Below are positions 14,083-23,663 of a stretch of 40,096 nucleotides of DNA, piece after piece. Below the pieces are notes generated by a model that was not told the origin of the DNA, made no database searches, and was given only the letters and a program-made list of their open reading frames with translations. This DNA is from an uncultured Sphingomonas sp. (GTDB taxonomy: Bacteria > Pseudomonadota > Alphaproteobacteria > Sphingomonadales > Sphingomonadaceae), in assembly GCF_913778135.1 (NCBI RefSeq), contig NZ_CAJYVU010000113.1, positions 1 through 40,096 of the forward strand, read 5' to 3'. Numbering within the stretch: the stretch's first letter is position 1; every line of letters begins with the position of its first letter. A program made the position numbers and the translations under genes.

Positions 14083-15230
14083 GTGGACGCGCGCGCGCGC
14101 ATCACCTCGGTATAAGCCGCCAGTACTTGCGCGTTGGCCGTCTCCCATTGGAATCCGGCGGCGCGGGCGTAGCTCGCAGCACCCGCCCGTGCACGAAGGT
14201 CGGGATCGCGGATCAGCCGCGCGATCGCCTCGGCATAGCCGTCGATCTGCTGCGGCGTGACGAGGAAGCCGGTGACGCCGTCCTGCACCAGATCGACCGC
14301 GCCGGTCGCGCGCGCCGCCACCACCGGAACGCCCGCCGCCATTGCCTCCGAGGTTACCTGGCCCCAGGTTTCTGTGACACTCGGATTGAACAGGACGTCC
14401 ATCGACGCGACCGCGCGACCCAGGTCGTCGCCGCTCTGGAACCCCGCGAACGCAGCCTCCGGTGCGCGTCCGGCGAACCAATCGCGGGCGGGCCCCTCGC
14501 CGACGACGATCACGCGGTGACGCACGCCGCGTTCACGCAGCGCCGCGATCACGTCAGCGAACACGCCCAGTCCCTTCTCGAGCACCAAGCGCCCGAGAAA
14601 GCCGATCGCGACCTCATGGTCAGCGATCCCCAGCGATCGGCGCCACTCGAGGCTGCGGCGTTCGGGCGAGAAGCGTTGATGATTGACCCCGCGCGGCCAG
14701 AGCGAGATCGGTGTGTCGACGCCGAGTTCGCGAATGATCTCGCCCATCGATGGCGTCGGCACGAGCACGCGGTCGGCACGATTGTAGAAGCGCTTGAGGA
14801 TCCAGCGGATCGCCGGCTGGATGAAGCCTAGCCGATAATAATCGAAATAGGTCTCGAAACGCGTGTGGACCGCCGCGACGACGGGAACATCGTGCGCCCG
14901 GGCCCAGGTCACGGCCGCATGTCCGAGAAACTCGGGTGCCGATACGTGAACGAGATTTGGCGCAAACGTCTCCAGATCGCGGCGTGGCGCGGCGGGCAAC
15001 GACCGACCCAGTTTATACTCGCCGCGGCCCGGAAACGGGATTGCGGGTACGTCGATCAGATCGCCGCGCGGCGCGAACGCCGGTGTGGGAGAGGTAGGGG
15101 AGTAAACGCGGACCTTGACGCCCTGCGAAAGCAAATAGCCGACCAGCAGATTCTGCGCCTGGTTCGCACCATCGCGCACGTAATTGTAGTTGCCGCTGAA
15201 CAATGCGACGCGAAGGTCGGAAGGCCTCAT
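14079..15230 (-). CDS. Glycosyltransferase family 4 (GT-B fold)
   Basis: The start is taken as ATG 15230 (a TTG at 15233 precedes it), giving 383 residues. The N-terminal domain begins R-V-A-L-F-S-G-N-Y-N-Y with D-G-A-N-Q-A-Q-N, the Gly/Asn-rich acceptor loop of GT4 enzymes. A-V-H-T-R-F-E-T-Y follows near 120. The C-terminal nucleotide-sugar domain shows I-G-F-L-G-R-L-V-L-E-K-G-L, V-V-G-E-G-P-A, and the E-x7-E motif E-T-W-G-Q-V-T-S-E. It resembles the mannosyl/glucosyl-lipid synthases (MgtA/SqdX-like), so a glycolipid product is possible. Donor and acceptor cannot be read from the sequence. It stands alone. Confidence 0.9.
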   Translation of the reverse strand: MRPSDLRVALFSGNYNYVRDGANQAQNLLVGYLLSQGVKVRVYSPTSPTPAFAPRGDLIDVPAIPFPGRGEYKLGRSLPAAPRRDLETFAPNLVHVSAPEFLGHAAVTWARAHDVPVVAAVHTRFETYFDYYRLGFIQPAIRWILKRFYNRADRVLVPTPSMGEIIRELGVDTPISLWPRGVNHQRFSPERRSLEWRRSLGIADHEVAIGFLGRLVLEKGLGVFADVIAALRERGVRHRVIVVGEGPARDWFAGRAPEAAFAGFQSGDDLGRAVASMDVLFNPSVTETWGQVTSEAMAAGVPVVAARATGAVDLVQDGVTGFLVTPQQIDGYAEAIARLIRDPDLRARAGAASYARAAGFQWETANAQVLAAYTEVMRARAST

Positions 15231-15311
15231 CAATCACGCACCTAGGGTAAGTTTCCGGCATAAACGTGACGTGAGCGCCGGAAGATGCATCGGGAAAGAG
15301 TCACGCTGGCG

Positions 15312-17096
15312 TCAGTTCGTGCCGGCGGCCTCGATCTCTCCACGGCTGCGGATGCGCCGAATGCGCGGCTCGCGCGACATCCTTGCCTCGGCGCGAATGT
15401 CGTTGCGCAGCTCTTCGCGCTTCTCGTGTATTGACGCGATCACGGGACCCATCGCCGCACCCAGCTCGACCAGCACCGCCTCGGACAATTGCAGCGAACT
15501 CTCCAGCGTTTCGGGCACCGCGTCGGTCACGCCTGCCCGGTAGAGCTCCGCTGCATGGCGCGGATCACGCGCGCGCGCGATGATCGGCAGCTCGGGAAAT
15601 TGCGCCCGCACCTGCCGCGTTAGCCGCACCGTCAAAACCGGATCGTCCATCGTCAAAATCAATGCGCGCGCCGATGCGAGATCCAGCCGGTCGACCAGCT
15701 CGCGCCGCACGATGTCGCCGAAGACAACATTGTGTCCGGCAGCGCGGGCGCGGGTGACCGCGTCGATGTCCGCCTCGATTGCGACATAGGCTCGATCGTG
15801 CCGCGACAGCATGTCGGCGACGAGCTCGCCGACCCGGCCGAAGCCGATGATGATCGTTCGTCCGCTGTCGTCGGCGGGCACGTCCTCCAGCGGCGCACGA
15901 TGCTCGATCCGGTGCGAGATCGCGCGGCCCAGGGCGGCGAGCAGTGGCGTGATGGTCAGCCCGATTGCGGTCACCGTCTGCCAGAAGGTCGCGGTCGACG
16001 GCAGGATCAGCCGCGCCTGCGCCGCAGTCGCCAGCACGATCAGCGTCGTTTCCGACGGACTGCCCATCAGCAGCCCGGTTTCTGCCGCGACCCCGCGCCG
16101 CGCGTTGAACACGCGCAGCAACAGCCCGGTCACGACCGCCTTGGTCAACACCACACCCGCGACCGCGAGCAGCAGTGACGGCCAGTTGGCGAGGATGAGG
16201 CGCAGGTCGACGCTCATACCAACCGTGATCAGGAACACGCCGAGCGCCAGTCCCCGAAACGGCTTGGTGATGACCTCCACCTCGGAGTGGTACTCGGTCT
16301 CAGCGATCAAAAGCCCTGCCAGCAGCGCGCCGACGATCGGCGACAGCCCGGCCGCCGTCGTCGCCACGCTCGCGACGATCACGACCAGCAGCGAAGCGGC
16401 GAGGAACAGTTCGGGGCTCTTCGTGCGCGCAGCCTGCGCGAACAGCCGCGGCAGGAAGTAGCGCCCGCCACCGTAGATCGCGACCACGGTGAGCCCACCG
16501 CGCAGCGCCACGCCGGCAATGCCGGCCCAGCCGTCGTCACCCGCCGTCGGCGCCATCGCGCCCAGCGCGAAGATGATCGGGACCAACGCCAGGTCCTCGA
16601 ACAGCAGCATCGCAAATGCGCCGCGCCCGACCGGGCTCGACGTTCCGACCAGCGGCAGCACCAGCGCGGTCGAGGATAGCGACAGCGCCAACCCCAGACC
16701 GGCGGCCCCCGCCCACGGTTGCCCCAGCAGGTGCAGACCCGCCGCAATCAGCGCCGCCGAACCCAGCAATTGCGCTGCGCCGGTCCCGAACACCGCCTGT
16801 CGCATCGTCCACAAGCGGCGGAACGACAACTCGAGCCCAATCGAGAACAGCAGCAACACGATCCCGAACTCGGCGAACGGCTCGATCGCGTCGGGGTCCG
16901 AGATGGTAACGTAGTAGAGCCACGGGAATGACTTCGTCAGCGAGCCGAGCCCCGCCGGCCCGACCAGCGCACCGACAAGGATAAAGCCGATCACCGGACT
17001 GATGCGGAACCGGGCGAATGCGGGAATGACCAGCCCCGCCGCGCCCAGCACAACCAGCGCGTCCGAGAAGCCAGCGTTTTCCAATCCAATTGCCAT
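15312..17096 (-). CDS. Kef-type monovalent cation:proton antiporter (CPA2 family)
   Basis: From ATG 17096 (AAGGTG upstream) the protein is 594 residues; the frame reaches 17219 but that part is not conserved. About 12 membrane helices fill residues 1-390, with the exchanger motif region G-L-E-L-S-F-R-R-L-W and a glutamate-rich E-Y-H-S-E-V-E. A cytoplasmic RCK/TrkA-N domain follows from about 412, with the nucleotide loop G-F-G-R-V-G near 418-423 and acidic E-A-D at the end of the second strand. A charged tail ends the protein. Kef proteins exchange K+ (or Na+) for H+ and are gated by NAD(H) or glutathione adducts. No KefF/KefG partner is next to it. Confidence 0.92.
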   Translation of the reverse strand: MAIGLENAGFSDALVVLGAAGLVIPAFARFRISPVIGFILVGALVGPAGLGSLTKSFPWLYYVTISDPDAIEPFAEFGIVLLLFSIGLELSFRRLWTMRQAVFGTGAAQLLGSAALIAAGLHLLGQPWAGAAGLGLALSLSSTALVLPLVGTSSPVGRGAFAMLLFEDLALVPIIFALGAMAPTAGDDGWAGIAGVALRGGLTVVAIYGGGRYFLPRLFAQAARTKSPELFLAASLLVVIVASVATTAAGLSPIVGALLAGLLIAETEYHSEVEVITKPFRGLALGVFLITVGMSVDLRLILANWPSLLLAVAGVVLTKAVVTGLLLRVFNARRGVAAETGLLMGSPSETTLIVLATAAQARLILPSTATFWQTVTAIGLTITPLLAALGRAISHRIEHRAPLEDVPADDSGRTIIIGFGRVGELVADMLSRHDRAYVAIEADIDAVTRARAAGHNVVFGDIVRRELVDRLDLASARALILTMDDPVLTVRLTRQVRAQFPELPIIARARDPRHAAELYRAGVTDAVPETLESSLQLSEAVLVELGAAMGPVIASIHEKREELRNDIRAEARMSREPRIRRIRSRGEIEAAGTN

Positions 17097-17188
17097 TGAC
17101 GACACCTTGGCGGAGATGGCCGGCATTGCCAACCGACACGGACGACCGGTCTGGCGGATTAGCGCTGTTACTGCAGTAGTTCGTAAGA

Positions 17189-17500
17189 ATGCTGGTCGAT
17201 GGCGGCCGCGGCGCATCATGGCGGCAGAGCCAGAGCGAGGCGGTCGTGTCGTCGTGCGGACAAATCGATCTGCCGTTCAACGCATCACAGCGCGAGGCGA
17301 GCGTGACGCTTCGCCGCTCGGCGCGCAGCGACATGGCCGCCGATCTTTTCTCGGTCGAGGCGCGCTGGACCCGGCCAAGCGACGCAGGCTGTGGCGGAAC
17401 CAGCACGATCGAACTCCGCCAGACAGTTATGCTCGCCGTCGGCGCCACTCAGATACTGAAAGGCGACGGCGGGCTCGTGGTCGAACTCCGCCGCCGCTGA
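17189..17500 (+). CDS. Hypothetical small protein
   Basis: This 103-residue frame fills the gap between the antiporter and icd and ends seven bases before the convergent icd stop. The C-terminal half (F-S-V-E-A-R-W-T-R-P, then T-I-E-L-R-Q-T-V-M-L, G-D-G-G-L-V-V-E-L-R) alternates like beta strands and reads as real protein rather than a shadow. There is no signal peptide, no known domain, and only a poor ribosome-binding site before ATG 17189. A TAG at 17177 limits the start. Function unknown. Confidence 0.5.
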   Translation: MLVDGGRGASWRQSQSEAVVSSCGQIDLPFNASQREASVTLRRSARSDMAADLFSVEARWTRPSDAGCGGTSTIELRQTVMLAVGATQILKGDGGLVVELRRR

Positions 17501-17507
17501 CCGGATC

Positions 17508-18728
17508 TTACGCCCAGCTCGCCATTTTGTTTTCGAGGTTCTGACGCACGGCCTCGAAGAACTGCTCGGTCGTCATCCACTTCTGATCGGGGCCGATCAG
17601 GATCGCGAGGTCCTTGGTCATGTCGCCGTTCTCGACCGTCTCGATGCAGACCTGCTCCAGCGTCTCGGCGAAGCGGGTCACGTCGGGGGTGCCGTCGAAC
17701 TGGCCGCGATACTTGAGGCCACCGGTCCAGGCAAAGATCGACGCGATCGGGTTGGTCGAGGTCGCCTTGCCCTGCTGGTGCTGGCGATAGTGACGCGTCA
17801 CGGTGCCGTGCGCGGCCTCGGCCTCGATCGTCTTGCCGTCCGGCGTCATCAGCACCGAGGTCATCAGGCCGAGCGAGCCGAAGCCTTGCGCGACCTGGTC
17901 CGACTGCACGTCGCCGTCGTAGTTCTTGCACGCCCACACGAACTCGCCGTTCCACTTCAGCGCCGAGGCGACCATGTCGTCGATCAGGCGGTGCTCGTAG
18001 ACGATTCCCTTGGCCGCGAACTCGTCCTTGAACTCGGCCTCGAAGATCTCGGCGAACAGGTCCTTGAAGCGACCGTCATAGGCCTTGAGGATCGTGTTCT
18101 TGGTCGACAGGTACAGCGGCCAGCCGCGGCCGAGCGAGTAGTTCATGCTCGCACGCGCGAAATCGCGGATCGACTGGTCGAGATTGTACATCCCCATCGC
18201 GACGCCGCCTTCGGGGAAGTCGAACACCTCGCGCTCGATCACCTGACCGTCGGTGCCCTGCCACTTCATCGTCAGCTTGCCCGCGCCCGGCACGACGAAG
18301 TCGGTCGCCTTGTACTGGTCGCCGAACGCGTGGCGGCCAACGACGATCGGGTGTGTCCAGCCCGGGATCAGGCGAGGAACGTTCTTGATCACGATCGGCT
18401 CGCGGAAGATCACGCCGCCCAGGATGTTGCGGATCGTGCCATTGGGCGAGCGCCACATCTTTTTGAGGCCAAACTCCTCGACGCGCGCCTCGTCGGGCGT
18501 GATCGTCGCGCACTTGACCGCGACGCCGTACTTCTTGGTCGCCTCGGCGCTGTCGACCGTGACCTGATCGTCGGTCGCGTCGCGGTGCTCGATGCCAAGG
18601 TCGTAATAGTCGAGCTCGATGTCGAGATACGGCTTGATCAGGCGCTCGCGGATCCACTTCCAGATGATCCGCGTCATCTCGTCGCCGTCGATCTCCACGA
18701 CGGGCGTCTTCACCTTGATCTTGGCCAT
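17508..18728 (-). CDS. icd: NADP-dependent isocitrate dehydrogenase
   Basis: From ATG 18728 (GGAAGTGAG upstream) the protein is 406 residues and starts [21 protein letters not shown]. This is the eukaryote-like, homodimeric subfamily common in alphaproteobacteria. It oxidatively decarboxylates isocitrate to 2-oxoglutarate in the TCA cycle, forming NADPH. The substrate motif [12 protein letters not shown], the metal-binding Y-D-G-D-V-Q-S-D region and [10 protein letters not shown] (NADP site) are all present. The frame extends to 18815 upstream without similarity. It diverges from psd across 158 bases. Confidence 0.97.
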   Translation of the reverse strand: MAKIKVKTPVVEIDGDEMTRIIWKWIRERLIKPYLDIELDYYDLGIEHRDATDDQVTVDSAEATKKYGVAVKCATITPDEARVEEFGLKKMWRSPNGTIRNILGGVIFREPIVIKNVPRLIPGWTHPIVVGRHAFGDQYKATDFVVPGAGKLTMKWQGTDGQVIEREVFDFPEGGVAMGMYNLDQSIRDFARASMNYSLGRGWPLYLSTKNTILKAYDGRFKDLFAEIFEAEFKDEFAAKGIVYEHRLIDDMVASALKWNGEFVWACKNYDGDVQSDQVAQGFGSLGLMTSVLMTPDGKTIEAEAAHGTVTRHYRQHQQGKATSTNPIASIFAWTGGLKYRGQFDGTPDVTRFAETLEQVCIETVENGDMTKDLAILIGPDQKWMTTEQFFEAVRQNLENKMASWA

Positions 18729-18886
18729 GTTCTCACTTCCGAGTTGGGAGGGGTTGCGGCAGCGCATAGAAAGGGCAGGGGCCGCGATCAAGCGCAGCGC
18801 ACCCGCGCGCCGCATAACGACACGAAAAGCGGCCGGAACGACGCGGCGCGTTGTCAGGGCGGTTCACCGACGATAGACCCGCACCC

Positions 18887-19609
18887 ATGTCATCGCTGCA
18901 AAAGCCCCCGGTGGGCACGTCCACGGTCAAGTGGCGCTTTCCCGCCGTTCACCCCGAGGGGCAGAAATTTACCGCCATCGCGTTCGGTATCACGCTGCTC
19001 GCAACGATCGTGACCAAGGTGCTGTTCTGGCCGCTGCTCGGCGTGACCTTGTGGGTCGCGGCCTTCTTCCGGGATCCGGTGCGCACCACGCCGATCGGCG
19101 ACGATCTGGTCGTCTCGCCCGCAGATGGGCTGATCACGATGATCGAGCGCGTGCCGGTGCCGCGCGAACTGGTCGGCGACCTGGGTGCCGAGCCGATGGT
19201 GCGCGTATCGGTGTTCATGTCGGTATTCGACGTGCACATCAATCGCACGCCGATCGCGGGCACGATCCGACAGGTCGTTTATATCTCGGGCAAGTTTCTG
19301 AATGCGGACCTAGACAAGGCATCGGACGAGAACGAGCGCCAGCATTTCGTCGTCGAGGGACACGACGGTCGCCGCATCGGCTTCACCCAGATCGCGGGTC
19401 TGGTTGCACGCCGCATTGTCGGCTTCGTCAAGGTCGGCGACATCGTGGCGGTCGGGCAGCGCGTCGGCCTGATCCGGTTCGGCAGCCGCGTCGACGTTTT
19501 CCTGCCTGAGGGTTGCATTCCCCAGGTCGCACTCGGCCAGCGTGCGATCGCGGGTGAAACGATCCTTGGCCGCTTTGACGGCACACCCGTTCGCGGGATC
19601 GCGCAGTAA
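18887..19609 (+). CDS. psd: Phosphatidylserine decarboxylase proenzyme
   Basis: ATG 18887 gives 240 residues; a TTG at 18851 is less likely. A hydrophobic stretch at 31-60 anchors it in the inner membrane and is followed by F-F-R-D-P-V-R, a family hallmark. The conserved S-P-A-D-G and [10 protein letters not shown] blocks follow. The autocleavage site is F-G-S-R-V-D, where Ser200 becomes the pyruvoyl cofactor; this is the short bacterial type. It makes phosphatidylethanolamine from phosphatidylserine, the step after the product of the next gene, pssA, which begins two bases downstream. The two form one operon. Confidence 0.95.
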   Translation: MSSLQKPPVGTSTVKWRFPAVHPEGQKFTAIAFGITLLATIVTKVLFWPLLGVTLWVAAFFRDPVRTTPIGDDLVVSPADGLITMIERVPVPRELVGDLGAEPMVRVSVFMSVFDVHINRTPIAGTIRQVVYISGKFLNADLDKASDENERQHFVVEGHDGRRIGFTQIAGLVARRIVGFVKVGDIVAVGQRVGLIRFGSRVDVFLPEGCIPQVALGQRAIAGETILGRFDGTPVRGIAQ

Positions 19610-19611
19610 TC

Positions 19612-20409
19612 GTGCGCGCCGCTCGCCCGCTTCGTCGTCCGCGTGGGCTGCCGCTCCGCGCGGTCGCACCCAACGCCGTCACCGCACTCGCGCTCTGTTC
19701 GGGACTGTCGGGCATCCGTTTCGCCATTCAGCAGAACTGGGCGATGGCGGTGGTGATGGTGCTACTCGCCGGCGTGCTCGACGGACTGGACGGGCGTGTC
19801 GCCCGCATGCTGCACGGCGAGAGTCGTTTCGGCGCAGAACTTGACTCACTCAGCGACGCGATTTCGTTCGGCGTATCGCCCGCGCTGATCCTGTATCTCT
19901 GGTCGCTCTCGACACTGCCGCGGTTCGGATGGACTGCGTCACTCATGCTCGCGGTATTCTGCGCGCTGCGTCTCGCCCGCTTCAACGCCGCGATCGACGC
20001 CGACGATCAGCCGCACAAATCCGCCGGCTTCCTGACGGGGGCACCAGCACCTGCCGGTGCGGGACTGTCGCTGCTGCCGATGTTCCTGTGGTTCGCGACA
20101 GAGGAACCGATCTTTCGGTCGCCGTACCTTGTCGCGCCGTGGACCGTGTTCGTAGCGCTTCTGATGGTCTCCAGCGTGGCAACCTTTTCCTGGTCGTCAC
20201 TGCGGCTGCGTCGCAACGTTCGCTTCGAGGCGATCGCCCTCGTCGTCGTTGTCGGTGCCGCTGCTATCTCGGCTCCATGGGAGACGATCTCGACCCTGTG
20301 TGTCGCTTATCTGCTCGCGCTACCGTTCAGCATCGCGAGCTATGCACGGGTCAAGCGGCTTCGCGGAAGCGTGACTGCGGACGAACCGACGATGCCGACC
20401 AGCGCCTGA
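19612..20409 (+). CDS. pssA: CDP-diacylglycerol-serine O-phosphatidyltransferase
   Basis: The 265-residue protein, from GTG 19612, has the CDP-alcohol phosphotransferase signature. Asp57, Asp60 and Gly61 are followed by A64-R65, eight residues, Gly74, Asp78 and Asp82 (read in the segment starting D-G-L-D-G-R-V-A-R). Six to eight hydrophobic helices surround it. It condenses CDP-diacylglycerol with serine to phosphatidylserine, which Psd then decarboxylates. It belongs to the type II membrane enzymes, not the PLD-like E. coli type. Its last 59 bases overlap a convergent small membrane-protein gene. Confidence 0.95.
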   Translation: MRAARPLRRPRGLPLRAVAPNAVTALALCSGLSGIRFAIQQNWAMAVVMVLLAGVLDGLDGRVARMLHGESRFGAELDSLSDAISFGVSPALILYLWSLSTLPRFGWTASLMLAVFCALRLARFNAAIDADDQPHKSAGFLTGAPAPAGAGLSLLPMFLWFATEEPIFRSPYLVAPWTVFVALLMVSSVATFSWSSLRLRRNVRFEAIALVVVVGAAAISAPWETISTLCVAYLLALPFSIASYARVKRLRGSVTADEPTMPTSA

Positions 20410-20584
20410 CCGCGATGCGGTTTTCGGCACGAACAAGCGTCGCGAGTGGCTCGAACCGCTGCTCCGGCCGGCCAGACAACGCATCCATGATGCGCCCGGC
20501 GTTCGGCGCGAGCGTCGAACCGAGAGCGTAAAGAGCGCCGACAGTGGCGCCTCCGAACACCAGAACATCAAGCACGATCAGCAT
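20351..20584 (-). CDS. Small single-TM protein, convergent with pssA
   Basis: The 77-residue frame starts at ATG 20584 behind AAGGA (spacing about 8). The N-terminus [16 protein letters not shown] is one membrane helix, followed by [14 protein letters not shown] and a basic tail. The last part overlaps the end of pssA by 59 bases on the other strand, so the final residues are less certain. No family is recognised. GTTC repeats of LexA type lie upstream of its start, so it might be a damage-induced membrane peptide; that is inference only. Confidence 0.5.
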   Translation of the reverse strand: MLIVLDVLVFGGATVGALYALGSTLAPNAGRIMDALSGRPEQRFEPLATLVRAENRIAVRRWSASSVRPQSRFREAA

Positions 20585-20702
20585 GTTCGCTTCCTTAGCC
20601 TATGCGAACCCAACGTCCGCCAACATCCCTCAACGAACTTCGGTTCCCGCCACTAAGACCAATTCGGACGAAAAAAGAGCGACTTAGCGACTTAACGGGT
20701 GA

Positions 20703-20740
20703 GTTCGTGTTCTGTTCCTCTGTATGTTCCGCTTACGTTC
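20703..20740. promoter_or_regulatory. GTTC direct repeats including a LexA-type box
   Basis: Five GTTC units lie at 20703, 20709, 20714, 20726 and 20737. The last two are spaced by seven bases (GTTC-N7-GTTC, 20726-20740), the LexA consensus known from alphaproteobacteria. The box sits between the minus-strand 77-residue gene and rpsB. The rest of 20585-20897 contains an A-tract near 20670 and the rpsB leader. Confidence 0.5.
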
Positions 20741-20811
20741 CGCCGTCAAGTGGCATTCGCAGCTTGTCAGATCGAGCAATCGACGCTAAGCGCCGCCCCC
20801 TCAATCCCACA

Positions 20812-20871
20812 TGGGAAGCATCAACAACCGGTGCGCCGGGCTTCTAGCCTGCACGCGTCACTCGCTTCCCA
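20812..20871 (+). promoter_or_regulatory. Foldable rpsB leader
   Basis: TGGGAAGC (20812-20819) is perfectly complementary to GCTTCCCA (20864-20871). Its GAAGC part can instead pair with GCTTC (20840-20844) around a CCGG-TGCG-CCGG hairpin (20828-20839). The downstream arm ends about 11 bases before the ribosome-binding site, so the two folds could expose or crowd it. Autoregulation by S2 is known in other bacteria; this particular fold is inferred. Confidence 0.35.
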
Positions 20872-20897
20872 GCGGCTTAACCGGAAGGAATAACGTT

Positions 20898-21719
20898 ATG
20901 GCGGCACCTGTCGTCAGCATGCAGCAGCTTATCGAAACCGGCGCGCACTTCGGCCACCAGACGCATCGCTGGAACCCGAAGATGAAGCCCTACATCTTCG
21001 GCGACCGCAACGGCGTGCACATCATCGACCTGTCGCAGACCGTGCCGCTGTTCGCGCGCGCGCTCGAATTCGTCTCGTCGACGGTTGCGGCGGGCGGCAA
21101 GGTCCTGTTCGTCGGTACGAAGCGCCAGGCGCAGGAGCCGATCGCTGAAGCGGCGCGTCGCGCAGGCCAGCACTTCGTCAACCATCGCTGGCTGGGCGGC
21201 ATGCTCACCAACTGGAAGACGATCTCCAACTCGATTAAGCGCCTGAAGGCCCTTGAGGAGCAGCTGTCGGGTGACACGCACGGCCTGACCAAGAAGGAAG
21301 TGCTGCAGCTGACGCGTGAGCGCGACAAGCTCGAGATGTCGCTGGGCGGCATCCGCGACATGGGCGGCGTGCCCGACGTCATGTTCGTGATCGACGCCAA
21401 CAAGGAAGAGCTGGCGATCAAGGAAGCCAACACGCTGGGTATCCCGGTCGTCGGCATCCTCGATTCGAACGTTTCGCCCGACGGCATCGCGTTCCCGGTT
21501 CCGGCGAACGACGACGCGGCGCGCGCGATCCGTCTGTACTGCGAGGCGATCGCGATCGCGGCGACGCGCGGCAATCAGCAGCAGCAGGCGCGCAGCGGTG
21601 CCGACCTCGGCGCGATGATCGAGCCGCCCTCGGAGGAAGCGATCCAGGCCGCCGATGCCCCGATCGATACCGACGCGAACGCCGAGGGCAACGTCATGGC
21701 GGCGAACGCGCAGGCGTAA
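20898..21719 (+). CDS. rpsB: 30S ribosomal protein S2
   Basis: ATG 20898 follows GGAAGGAATAACGTT, a strong ribosome-binding site. The 273-residue protein begins [10 protein letters not shown] and has the S2 signatures [36 protein letters not shown] and [11 protein letters not shown]. An acidic, Ala-rich C-terminal tail of about 35 residues extends beyond the E. coli protein, as is common in alphaproteobacteria. S2 binds late in 30S assembly near the anti-Shine-Dalgarno end. It is the first gene of the cluster, with tsf following after an attenuator-like hairpin. Confidence 0.98.
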   Translation: MAAPVVSMQQLIETGAHFGHQTHRWNPKMKPYIFGDRNGVHIIDLSQTVPLFARALEFVSSTVAAGGKVLFVGTKRQAQEPIAEAARRAGQHFVNHRWLGGMLTNWKTISNSIKRLKALEEQLSGDTHGLTKKEVLQLTRERDKLEMSLGGIRDMGGVPDVMFVIDANKEELAIKEANTLGIPVVGILDSNVSPDGIAFPVPANDDAARAIRLYCEAIAIAATRGNQQQQARSGADLGAMIEPPSEEAIQAADAPIDTDANAEGNVMAANAQA

Positions 21720-21760
21720 TCGTCGACGCGGTACCGCCTTCGCGGTGACGTGCAATTGTC

Positions 21761-21797
21761 ATGGAGGCTGCCTACATGGTGGCCTCCATTTGTTTCA
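21761..21797 (+). terminator. Terminator or attenuator between rpsB and tsf
   Basis: ATGGAGGC (21761-21768) pairs with GCCTCCAT (21782-21789), followed by TTGTTTC. The T-tract is broken by a G, so partial termination that lowers tsf relative to rpsB is likely. Confidence 0.7.
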
Positions 21798-21865
21798 TCG
21801 CTCGACTGCCCGCGGCACCGTGCCGGGCGCCTGAGCGATCTAATCACATCTGAGGGACCAGAACG

Positions 21866-22801
21866 ATGGCCGACATCACCGCTTCGATGGTGAAGGACCT
21901 GCGCGAGAAGAGCGGCGCGGGAATGATGGACTGCAAGAAGGCGCTGAACGAGACCGCCGGCGACATGGACGCCGCGCTCGACTGGCTGCGCACCAAGGGC
22001 CTTGCCGCCGCACAGAAGAAGTCGAGCCGCACTGCGGCCGAGGGTCTGGTCGGCGTCGCCGTTTCGGGCACCAAGGGCGCGGCGGTCGAGGTTAACTCGG
22101 AGACCGACTTCGTCGCCAAGAACGACCAGTTCCAGGCGTTTGTGCGCGAAGTGACGCAGATCGCGCTCAACACCGGTGACGATGTCGAGGCGATCAAGGC
22201 CGCGTCGATGCCGTCGGGCACCACGGTCGCCGAGGCGCTCACCAACAACGTCGCCACGATCGGCGAGCACCAGTCGATCCGCCGCGCACGCAAGCTCGAA
22301 GTGTCGCAGGGCGCGGTCGTCGCCTACGTTCACAATCAGCAGTCGCCGGGTTTGGGCAAGATCGGCGTGCTGGTCGCGCTCGAGAGCGCGGCGAACGATG
22401 AGGCGCTTCAGTCGCTCGGCAAGAGCCTGGCCATGCACATCGCGGCAGCCTTCCCGAAGGCACTCAACGAGGGTGACCTCGACGAGGCCGAGATCGAGCG
22501 TGAGCGCGCGATCGCGACCGAGAAGGCCGGGGAAAGCGGCAAGCCCGCCGACATCATCGCCAAGATGGTCGAAGGCTCGATCGCCAAGTATCGCAAGGAG
22601 CACGCGCTGGTCAGCCAGCTGTTCGTCATGGACGGCAAGACCAAGATCAGCGACGTCGTCGCCAAGGCAGGCAAGGATGCCGGCGCCGAGATCAAGCTGG
22701 TCGACTACGTCCGCTTCCAGCTGGGTGAGGGTATCGAGAAGGAGCAGTCAGACTTCGCTGCCGAAGTTGCTGCTGCATCGGGCGTTCCGCAGAACGCCTG
22801 A
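21866..22801 (+). CDS. tsf: Elongation factor Ts
   Basis: The 311-residue protein opens with the UBA-like domain ([19 protein letters not shown]) and has the T-D-F-V-A-K-N motif at residues 80-86 that contacts EF-Tu. The core dimerisation region and the C-terminal [11 protein letters not shown] segment follow. EF-Ts exchanges GDP for GTP on EF-Tu. Length is a little above the E. coli protein. It follows rpsB as in most bacteria and is followed by a hairpin before pyrH. Confidence 0.98.
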   Translation: MADITASMVKDLREKSGAGMMDCKKALNETAGDMDAALDWLRTKGLAAAQKKSSRTAAEGLVGVAVSGTKGAAVEVNSETDFVAKNDQFQAFVREVTQIALNTGDDVEAIKAASMPSGTTVAEALTNNVATIGEHQSIRRARKLEVSQGAVVAYVHNQQSPGLGKIGVLVALESAANDEALQSLGKSLAMHIAAAFPKALNEGDLDEAEIERERAIATEKAGESGKPADIIAKMVEGSIAKYRKEHALVSQLFVMDGKTKISDVVAKAGKDAGAEIKLVDYVRFQLGEGIEKEQSDFAAEVAAASGVPQNA

Positions 22802-22820
22802 CACGCCGATCAGGCATGAC

Positions 22821-22856
22821 AAGCCGCCGCTTCGGTACCTACCGGGGCGGCGGTTT
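22821..22856 (+). terminator. Hairpin after tsf
   Basis: AAGCCGCCGC (22821-22830) pairs with GCGGCGGTTT (22847-22856), and CGGTA/TACCG pair inside the loop, giving a long stable hairpin. The T residues are in the stem and no T-tract follows, so termination is uncertain. A second dyad, GGGGCGG/CCGCCCC, lies at 22863-22882. Confidence 0.5.
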
Positions 22857-22931
22857 GCGTATGGGGCGGGTTGCTCCGCCCCGACCTGACCTCTAAGGTC
22901 CTCCAGCCTTTCCCCAAGCCATTCGGAATCG

Positions 22932-23660
22932 ATGACCAAACCGCGCTACAACCGTATCCTGCTGAAATTGTCCGGCGAAGTTTTGATGGGAGAGGGTGGC
23001 CTCGCGATCGATCCCACCGTCACCGCGCGCGTCGCGGAAGAGATCGCCGACGTGAAGGCGCAGGGGTTTGAGCTATGCGTCGTCGTCGGTGGCGGCAACA
23101 TCTTCCGCGGCATTTCGGGCGCGGCGCGCGGCATGGAGCGCGCGACCGGCGACTATATGGGAATGCTCGCGACCGTCATGAACGCGCTGGCGGTGCAGAA
23201 CGCGCTGGAGCAGATCGGCGTCGATACGCGCGTGCAGTCCGCCATTCCGATGCAGTCGGTGTGCGAGCCGTTCGTCCGCCGCCGCGCGATGCGGCACCTG
23301 GAAAAGGGGCGCGTGGTGATTTTTGCCGCGGGTGTCGGGTCGCCGTTCTTCACCACCGACAGCGGTGCTGCGCTGCGCGCGGCCGAGATGAACTGCGATG
23401 CGCTGTTCAAGGGCACCAGCGTCGACGGCGTTTACGATGCCGACCCGAAAAAGGTGGCGACCGCGAGGCGTTACGACACGATCGGCTATGACGAGGTGCT
23501 GTCGAAGAACCTGCGCGTCATGGACGCGAGCGCGGTCGCGCTGTGCCGCGACTCCAACATTCCGATCGTCGTGTTCAACATCCGCGAGCACGGCAATTTC
23601 GCCGCCGTGCTGCACGGTCAGGGTGTGTCGACGATCGTTCAGTCCACTACGGAGAAGTAA
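22932..23660 (+). CDS. pyrH: Uridylate (UMP) kinase
   Basis: The 242-residue protein is the amino-acid-kinase-fold UMP kinase that makes UDP for pyrimidine nucleotide synthesis. It has K-L-S-G-E-V-L-M-G at the start, [11 protein letters not shown] (phosphate-binding loop), the UMP-site [22 protein letters not shown], and the nucleotide region [10 protein letters not shown]. Bacterial PyrH is a hexamer, inhibited by UTP and activated by GTP. frr begins three bases after its stop, the usual pair. Confidence 0.98.
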   Translation: MTKPRYNRILLKLSGEVLMGEGGLAIDPTVTARVAEEIADVKAQGFELCVVVGGGNIFRGISGAARGMERATGDYMGMLATVMNALAVQNALEQIGVDTRVQSAIPMQSVCEPFVRRRAMRHLEKGRVVIFAAGVGSPFFTTDSGAALRAAEMNCDALFKGTSVDGVYDADPKKVATARRYDTIGYDEVLSKNLRVMDASAVALCRDSNIPIVVFNIREHGNFAAVLHGQGVSTIVQSTTEK

Positions 23661-23663
23661 GCC

